Below the pieces are notes generated by a model. The model did no database searches. It worked only from the letters and a program-made list of their open reading frames with translations, and had not been told where the DNA came from. From Fragum whitleyi (taxonomy: Eukaryota; Mollusca; Bivalvia; Cardiida; Cardiidae), in the NCBI GenBank assembly GCA_948146395.1, contig OX411559.1, positions 24,940,010-25,004,009 of the forward strand: a stretch of 64,000 nucleotides of DNA, read 5' to 3'. This document shows positions 57,178 through 64,000 of the stretch, piece by piece; the first letter of the stretch is position 1; each line of letters opens with the position of its first letter. The position numbers and the translations under genes were made by a program.

Positions 57178-57677
57178 AGTCCGTCGTCAACAATTTAGAA
57201 AAACTTCTTCTTCTCCTGAGCCACTGGGCCGATTTCGATGAAACTTTACCAGAATGTTCCTTGGGTGACACTTTTCAAATTTATGTTCGCGAAATTTTGA
57301 TTGGCCCATAAATATGGGCGTGGTAGGGCGGGGCTTATTTTGAGCTCGAAATCTATGAACGACATCTTCTCCTGAACCACTGGGCCAATTTTAATGAAAC
57401 TTTACCAGAATGTTCCTCAGGTGACCCTTTTCAAAAATTGTTTGCGAAAATATGATTGGCCCATTGTTATTGGCGGGGTAGGGCAAGGATTATTTTGAGT
57501 CTTTCTCAGTTATGAATGTTTGGGCATGGTCTATTTTCACTTTAAAATCTTTGAATAACATTTCCTCTTCAAGAATTTGCAAATGTGAATGAAGCTTTGC
57601 CAGACAATTGCTAGGATGAGATCCACTGGAGTAATTAAGTACGGGTGATCGGTTTAGGACCATTCTGGCCTTCTTGT
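57178..57677 (+). mobile_element. Fragment of a Helentron-like element related to family M
   Basis: Units with CTTCTCCTGAGCCACTGGGCC, AAACTTTACCAGAATGTTCC and TTGATTGGCCCATAAATATGGGCG; the end GGACCATTCTGGCCTTCTTGT fits the hairpin-plus-CTTGT pattern. A SINE G tail follows at 57680-57735. The stretch 56411-57177 has no gene. Confidence 0.5.
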
Positions 57678-57829
57678 TCTATGAAACTGAGAGATTGTTT
57701 GAAGCGGCGAACAGCTCCACTCATACAAACAAACATACTTTTCTATGAAACTAAAGACAGGATGAAGAGAACTGAGTGTTTTAAACAGTTGTAAAATATT
57801 CATTCGAGAAATATTGTTTTTACATTGAG

Positions 57830-58104
57830 CTTTGGTGTCCCAAAAACTTAATGAAATACAAAGTTTCTCGCAGCCGACACAAGTTGCTATATCTCGATCT
57901 TAACTCACTTGCCCCACGTATTCCAAGACATTTAGACATCTAAGTAAATAAGAAAGACACTCGAAGATTCATTCGGGCGTAAAGGATATACTCTGTGACG
58001 TTTGTGGTAAAGACTTAATCTTGAAACACCACCTCATATGGTTGATCATTAACAGTCAAAAAACGACGCCAAAAATGGATAAAAAAAATTACAGGAAAAA
58101 GTAA
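57830..58104 (+). pseudogene. Zinc-finger exon 14, dead copy of the exon 12/13 type
   Basis: CTTTGGTGTCCCAAAAACTTAATGAA lines up with the start of exons 12 and 13. The acceptor is weakened (ACATTGAG instead of CTTTCAG). In phase 1 the frame has a TAA before finger 1 (in TCT-TAA-CTC) and a second TAA inside it (AGT-AAA-TAA). The second zinc Cys of finger 1 is Tyr. Finger 2 still shows C-D-V-C-G-K-D and L-K-H-H, but its Phe is gone and the last His pair is replaced by W-L-I-I. At least five independent losses show it is no longer a working exon. It lies between exon 13 and the duplicated flank at 58130. Confidence 0.85.
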
Positions 58105-58522
58105 AATTTAGTGCTGTTACTGGGATTTTTGTTTGCCTTCAACTTTGGTGTCCAAAGTAAAGAATGGATTTGAGTGTTCAGTATTTTGGAGTTGAGATAA
58201 TCTGCGGTAAAAAGCTGGCTTCTAACTAATATTCTGTACATAAATCTGAGCCTGTGCATGACATTTACAACAATTTGAAATTTTCCTGAGAAGCAAATTG
58301 AGTAGCGTTGGCAGGCACATACTTTAAATATAAACTTACCTGATGGTCTACAGATATTTTCAAACCTTTTCTATCTACTTCATGCAGAGTGAAGACTCTG
58401 GTCAGACTGTACGGATGCACAGTCTGGTCAGAGTCTTTGCTTTGCGCATTTTTGACATTGTTGGAAATCTCACACAGGCTCTTCTACTCGTTGTTACATT
58501 CTTCCAACAAAATAGAGGTAAT

Positions 58523-59515
58523 TAGTCCCCTACCGGTGTTCACACCGGAGGGGACTATAGGTTTGCCCTCCGTCTGTCCGTCCGTCTGTCCGTCTGTCCG
58601 TCCGTCTGTCCGTCCGTCTGTCCGTCTGTCCGTCTGTCCGCTCAAATCTTGATCCCGCGATAAATTAATAACTAAGCAAGCGTTTTTGATGAAAATTGGT
58701 ATATGACTAGATGGCAATGTGTAGATTATGCACATCATTTTATTTTTGTTTTTGGACTTAAATTGAGGTTGCTATGGTTACGGAAATAGTGAAAATATGG
58801 CCAAAAATGGGATCCTGCGATAAGATGATAACTAAGCAAGCTAGTTTGATGAGACTTGGTATATGACTATATGGCAATGTGTAGATTATGCACATCATTT
58901 TATTTTTGTTTTTAGACTAAAATTGTTGTTGCTATGGTTACGGAAATAGTGAAAATATGGCAAAAAATATTGGATCCTGCGATAAGTTAATAAGTAAGCA
59001 AGCTAATTTGATGAGACTTGGTATATGACTAGATGGCAATGTGTAGATTATGCACATCATTTTATCTTTGTTCTTTGACAAAAAGTGCGGTTGCTATGGT
59101 AACGGAAATAGTGAAAATATGGCAAAAAAATGGATCCTGCAATAACTTAATAACTAAGCAAGCTAACTTGATGAAACCTGTTTTAAAATGTAAAAAAAAT
59201 TATAAGCCATGTTAGTCAGGTTGGTGATGCAGCAGTATTAATCACCTCCAGTGAAAGTTCTCATTTCTTACCAACAAGACTGAAGAAAAACATCTTGGAT
59301 CAGACAAGGTAACTGTTATTGATACTATTTCTTGCATCTGTCTATTGCTTCCATGAATTGTATAGTGGGCACAGCAGAGACAACAACTCATGTAAGTCTT
59401 GTTTAACCCTTTAACAAGACCTGGTTTTGACGTCCCTGATAGAATTGGCGTGGGAAAACATTGAGACAAACAAAGCCGGTAGGGGACTTATGCCCATGTC
59501 CAACATGGCTCTTGT
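58523..59515 (+). mobile_element. Helentron-like element, family C copy 3, with empty-site proof
   Basis: From TAGTCCCCTACCGG to ACATGGCTCTTGT. The flanks GAGGTAAT and TTCTTATAGCTCG join to the sequence of the sister flank at 55190-55215 (GAGCCAATTTCTTATAGCTCG), so the element entered between T and T without target duplication. The CTGTCCGTC tract at 58570-58640 gives spurious frames on both strands. Confidence 0.78.
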
Positions 59516-59870
59516 TTCTTATAGCTCGTCCTCTATCGATCATTTTATCACATAATGTACATGTAATGTGTTTGTCTAGTAAAATGTAAATTGTAAATGT
59601 TTACTGTACACATCCTTTGAATAAATGTAAGATATTCTTTTCCTACACTCGCTTATCCCATTTATTACCCATTTTTTCTGAACCAAGAAATACAGAATAG
59701 CGGATGTCCATCAAATATTCCATATACTTTTCTAATACTTTATACTGATACGAAGCGAATGTTTGATCTCTCGAAGTTTCTAACAACATATTCGTTCTCA
59801 TAATCGGAACATCGCTCGGACTTTTCCGTAAACAGGAAAGTACCTGGGACGAAAGTGCAGTAAGTTTTTG

Positions 59871-59936
59871 TGGACTGGTCCTACTGTCGACTCCTGTATG
59901 AAGGCTTTTTTGATAGTCGACAGTGGGACCAGTCTA
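59871..59936. mobile_element. 66-bp fold-back with 10-bp target duplication
   Basis: TGGACTGGTCCTACTGTCGACT and AGTCGACAGTGGGACCAGTCTA are inverted. TAAGTTTTTG flanks it at 59861-59870 and 59937-59946. The sister flank at about 55580 has the site without insertion. Confidence 0.7.
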
Positions 59937-60444
59937 TAAGTTTTTGTCGTTTTGATGTAATTCGGCTCCACATTGGTTAATGCGCTTGAAGAATAGAAAA
60001 TTTCTTTGATGCTTTCAGATCGTCTGTGAAGATCTTTTTGGCATGTTATAATTTGAAAGCAAAACGCAGCAAAATACTGTGTTTTCTTTTCAAATTATAG
60101 TATGCCCAATTAAACCTTACGTCGATTTTGTTTTTTCGCAATGTTATCTTTAGTAGAATCGACGAAGGTTACCGATTGATTCGTACCTTGGGAAGTAAGA
60201 CTTCATAAATAAGGTTACTACATAAATGCCAACAACCAACCTGTTTATTAATACAAATTGATATTCTTTCTTGGGCAAAGTAAAATTATTTCCATGAAAA
60301 ATAAAAAACGGTCGATCCCTTCCGAGTCTTGAATAGAAAAGTTATAAAACAAGTCTTTCTGAGCATAGTATTTTTTCTATTGTAGAGAAATAATAGATAA
60401 TAATAGTAATAGAGAAGCTTGTCTCAAACAAAATCGAGTAACAA

Positions 60445-60720
60445 TTTCTATACAAATATCCATGTGACAACATCCCATATGATATTTTTTTATGATATCA
60501 CATGGATGTTTTTAGAACAATGACATTATGCGGTTATTTTAATAAACTTGTATTTCTGTAAGAAACATCGACGAAAACAAGACAAAAAGATGTAAAAAGA
60601 TACATATTAAACGTACTAGAGCCTCGACAATTATCAATTCTCCCAACCTCGTTAGATATTTTATTTTTCATACAAAACACTGAGTGAGTGATATATATTC
60701 ATTACATAAATCCATACAGG
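60445..60720. repeat. Fold-back element, family U, copy 4
   Basis: CATGTGACAACATCCCATATGATAT, ATGCGGTTATTTTAATAAACTTG, GACAATTATCAATTCTCCCAACCTCG and CATACAAAACACTGAG match the other copies. The stretch 60721-62100 has no recognised gene; a palindrome around TAACTGCCTATTGAATTATAGGCAGTTA lies at 61960-61989. Confidence 0.55.
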
Positions 60721-62138
60721 TTTATATGCCAAAACCAATTTTTTGAACGCCCAGATGACAGAAATAGATGACACCATGATGACGTCATTTTGAAGACAAG
60801 GATATCGTTGAACGCTGTTCGCGTCGTTATCTTCCGATAGGTGGCTTTATTCAAATACTGACCTATCTCATTTGAGCATTCTGGGTAGTGTTATTCGTGA
60901 CAACTCGGCCGATTCCGTCGAACTACTTTCAAAATGTCAGCGGCTATGAAATGCTTCAATTTTATCGGTTTTCCCCAAAATCTATATTAGAAAACTGTGT
61001 ACAGTATAAAAAGATCTCAAGCAAACAACTTTTTGAAAAAAAAAATACTTTCGCAATTTAAACCAATACTTTTGTCAATTAATTTAAGGCAAAATTATGT
61101 TTGATTTCCACAAAAATGTTTTTAATTGAAATTCTTCATTTACTACTTTTTGGCGATAGAATAAGGAGTGATGCGTACGAGGTAGTAATATTTATCCTAA
61201 TCAGGATAAGTGATACGGTCCCGAAGACAGGTCAATCTTCGGAGAGTATGACATGCGCAGACAACGTGTTCGCGTCGGAAGACAAGTAGAGCTATGTGAT
61301 AAAGAGTCTGAATATTATCAAAAACTGAAGAAAGAAACAACAGTTAGAAAAAAAATAAAAAACACAGACAATCTAACAAACAAAAACGTGATTAAAAAGC
61401 GAATGAATTAATAAATTGGTCTGCAAGGTGAGGATTCGTTTTCTTTGCTAATGATTAAAACATAGATATAGCTGTCCATCTTAGATTCCTGAATACCGTA
61501 AAAAGTCAAATAGACTTCTGTGTATGTAATTAACTACTGTCACTTTCTTTAAGGAAGGATTGAGCGTTGGTTAGAGGGTACTACGCAAGAAAAGGACTGA
61601 TCACCATTTCAACTCAATTTTCAATTCATTTAATCGGCAAATCAACAAACACTGCTTATGGCCAATAACAAAATATATGTACACAAATATGGCAAAATTA
61701 CAATAAGGTACAATATACATGTACATATAAAGATTGAAAAGTACAAAAGACAAAAATTACAAAGGGAATTTATGACTCAATTGCATAATAAAAGAAGTAT
61801 ATTATTCTCTCATCAACAAACACATAAGGATCATTTGTTTGCAAAGATTATTTTGTTTGTTCGATGCCTTATGCTTTCTTGGACGTGCTATCGATGAAAG
61901 CTCCAACAATGGATGGGTACTTCAATAACTTAATCGATTGCTCAGCGCGAAAAAGTTATAACTGCCTATTGAATTATAGGCAGTTACAACTGTTTTGCAC
62001 TGAGCTACCGACAAGTCCTACTTTTGAAAGGCTGTATTAAGCGCCCGACAAAAAAGAATGTGTGATTGGCTTTTGGTGAGAGGCTCGGCGATTTCTGATA
62101 TCCTTATAGGAAATGGTCTAATTTGATTTCAATAATAG

Positions 62139-62720
<582 letters not shown>

Positions 62721-62800
62721 CAATGTAAATAGTTCAAGTTTTCTAGTATGGAAGGGTGAATAAGAAATTTAAATTTTAATTTTCTTTTGGATGCAATGTA

Positions 62801-62938
62801 CCAGCCCTGCGTTCAGGATGGCAAATCGGTGCGAACAGTTAGCCAATTATTCCCCGCTTTGCACGCAAGTACACGTGCAAAGCGAGGAATAATTGGCTAA
62901 CTGTTTACGCCGTTTTGAAATCCTGAACGAAGGGCTGG
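62801..62938. mobile_element. Near-perfect palindromic MITE, TA-flanked
   Basis: CCAGCCCTGCGTTCAGGAT and ATCCTGAACGAAGGGCTGG at the ends; TAGCCAATTATTCC / GGAATAATTGGCTA and CTTTGCACG / CGTGCAAAG inside. TA at 62799-62800 and 62939-62940. About 138 bp, almost wholly foldable. Confidence 0.65.
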
Positions 62939-62944
62939 TATATA

Positions 62945-63130
62945 TGTTACAGTGAATATGTAAAATCAGAGATTTTGTAAAATAACTGAAAATTTCAGGG
63001 ATTTTGTAAAATCACTGATTCCTCCAGTTGTTTTATAAAATGGCTAAAATTTTCAGTGAATATGTAAAATAAGGGAATATTTGTGGTAAAAAAGAAGGAA
63101 ATACAGTATACTTTACCTCTAATTCATCAT
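62945..63130 (+). repeat. Short tandem repeats with AAAATCACTGA / TTTTGTAAAATAACTG units
   Basis: TTTTGTAAAATCACTGA-type units recur four or five times with variation. The end (GGTAAAAAAGAAGGAAATACAGTATACTTTA) reappears inverted at the window end (63940-63990). Confidence 0.45.
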
Positions 63131-63549
63131 TTATTTTAAAGAAAACTGTTCAGTGATTTTGAAAAAAACTTATTTGATCAGTAATTTCATAAAATATTCT
63201 AAGTAATCAATTTATATTTGAAACTGTTATGTGTCCTCAATGTAAACGAAATATTGTGGTGAATCATGCTGGCTCTCTCTTCTTATGATTAACTTCTTGA
63301 CATTACCACACTCAAGAATTTGATATTTCCTGAGCAAGTAGTAATGTTGGTTCGTTTTCTGTTTCGTGGTTTCACATTCAAGAAGCTGACCAATTATGTT
63401 CATGTATTACACTTCGGGTATAAGAACACGCTTGTTTGATTCTTAGCTTCTGACGAGCGTTTCATGGAAGGTAGTCTCGGTATCAAGATCCATTTTGAAA
63501 TATTGTAACTAACTGTGTGTGTATTTCCGTTTATTTATCGTCGCTACCT

Positions 63550-63725
63550 TAGCACATGCCCATATGAGCGACGCCCCCAGAAGACGGTTAGTTGTTACGG
63601 GGGATAGTGCAAGGATACATGACGAAACTACTGCTGAGATCCACCATGGTTCTTTAACGTGCTCGGTGTAAAGAACCGTCTCAAGGGGCCTCGGTTTAAC
63701 CTCTCATCCGAAAGACAATTAGTTT
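63550..63725 (+). repeat. Dispersed repeat, SINE-like, copy 2
   Basis: GCCCATATGAGCGACGCC, GACGGTTAGTTGTTACGGGGG, GATCCACCATGGTTCTTTAACGTGC; same order as at 9735-9910. No gene is seen between 62720 and the window end. Confidence 0.6.
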
Positions 63726-64000
63726 TGTTAGTGTACCAGCATGAGAAAGCATGTATTTTAGATTACAATGTCTTACTTTATCTTGAACGATGATAATGAT
63801 TTAAACATATAATTTGCTACAAACAATCGCTATGTTTGAGGAAAAATATGAATATCAAACAAAAAAGGGAAACCTAACTAACCTATTTAATGAAATACCA
63901 ATTTTTCTTATAAAATGCACTGTATTCCATATGAATTAGAAACACAGTATACTGTATTTCCTTCTTTTTACCACAGATATCCCATTATTTTACATATTCA

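Larger units (their letters stand above)
58130..60135 (+). repeat. Duplicated flank, copy 2, with three later insertions and no exon behind it
   Basis: Matches 55020-55790 in order. It has been opened by family Q (about 58246-58480), family C copy 3 (58523-59515) and a small fold-back (59871-59936). Homology fades at about 60135 in GATTTTGTTTTTTCGC, the place where the other copy runs on to the exon 13 acceptor. Confidence 0.7.

Overview
This window looks like a stretch of a mollusc genome, most likely a bivalve. It has long introns with typical GT/AG signals, is AT-rich, and is packed with mobile elements that carry (GTCC)n/(GTCT)n stretches followed by 155-172 bp tandem units, a type known from bivalves (pearl / Helentron-associated elements). 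No prokaryotic genes, rRNA or free-standing tRNA were seen. The species cannot be named from the sequence.

All recognisable coding sequence is on the plus strand and appears to belong to one transcription unit. Positions 1-129 are the end of an acidic coding exon that closes with a phase-1 splice donor. About 15.8 kb downstream begins a bank of 14 small exons, plus one partial duplicate, spread to the end of the window. Each intact exon starts directly after a pyrimidine-AG acceptor in the same phase, encodes a short linker followed by two C2H2 zinc fingers, and ends in its own stop codon. Their starts are 15901 (broken by a transposon), 19944, 22501, 23275, 25730, 28820, 30102, 31785, 37545, 42017, 43456, 48315, 55820, 57830 (dead) and 62197, with a dead partial duplicate of the second at 20351-21427. 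Phase, order and repeated design point to mutually exclusive alternative 3' terminal exons, as in the insect BTB-zinc-finger loci lola, mod(mdg4), tramtrack and Broad. The common N-terminal part, including any BTB domain, lies outside the window, so gene identity is inferred.

Layout. 1-0.14 kb: common exon. 0.14-15.9 kb: repeat-rich first intron. 15.9-32.1 kb: eight exons with duplications, two damaged copies and an 88-bp satellite that resembles the end of the first exon. 32-37.5 kb: repeats, including an element inside an element inside an element. 37.5-43.7 kb: three exons, one with no in-frame ATG. 48.3-58.1 kb: three related exons, the last dead. 58.1-60.1 kb: a duplicated flank without an exon. 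62.2-62.5 kb: a divergent exon followed by decayed copies of its own tail.

Working model: one N-terminal partner domain is joined to one of at least twelve intact zinc-finger pairs. Finger 2 is very uniform in its DNA-contact helix in most exons (always His at +3), while finger 1 varies at contact positions. The isoforms would then share part of a DNA site and differ in the rest. Local duplication, transposon insertion and decay show the bank being gained and lost.
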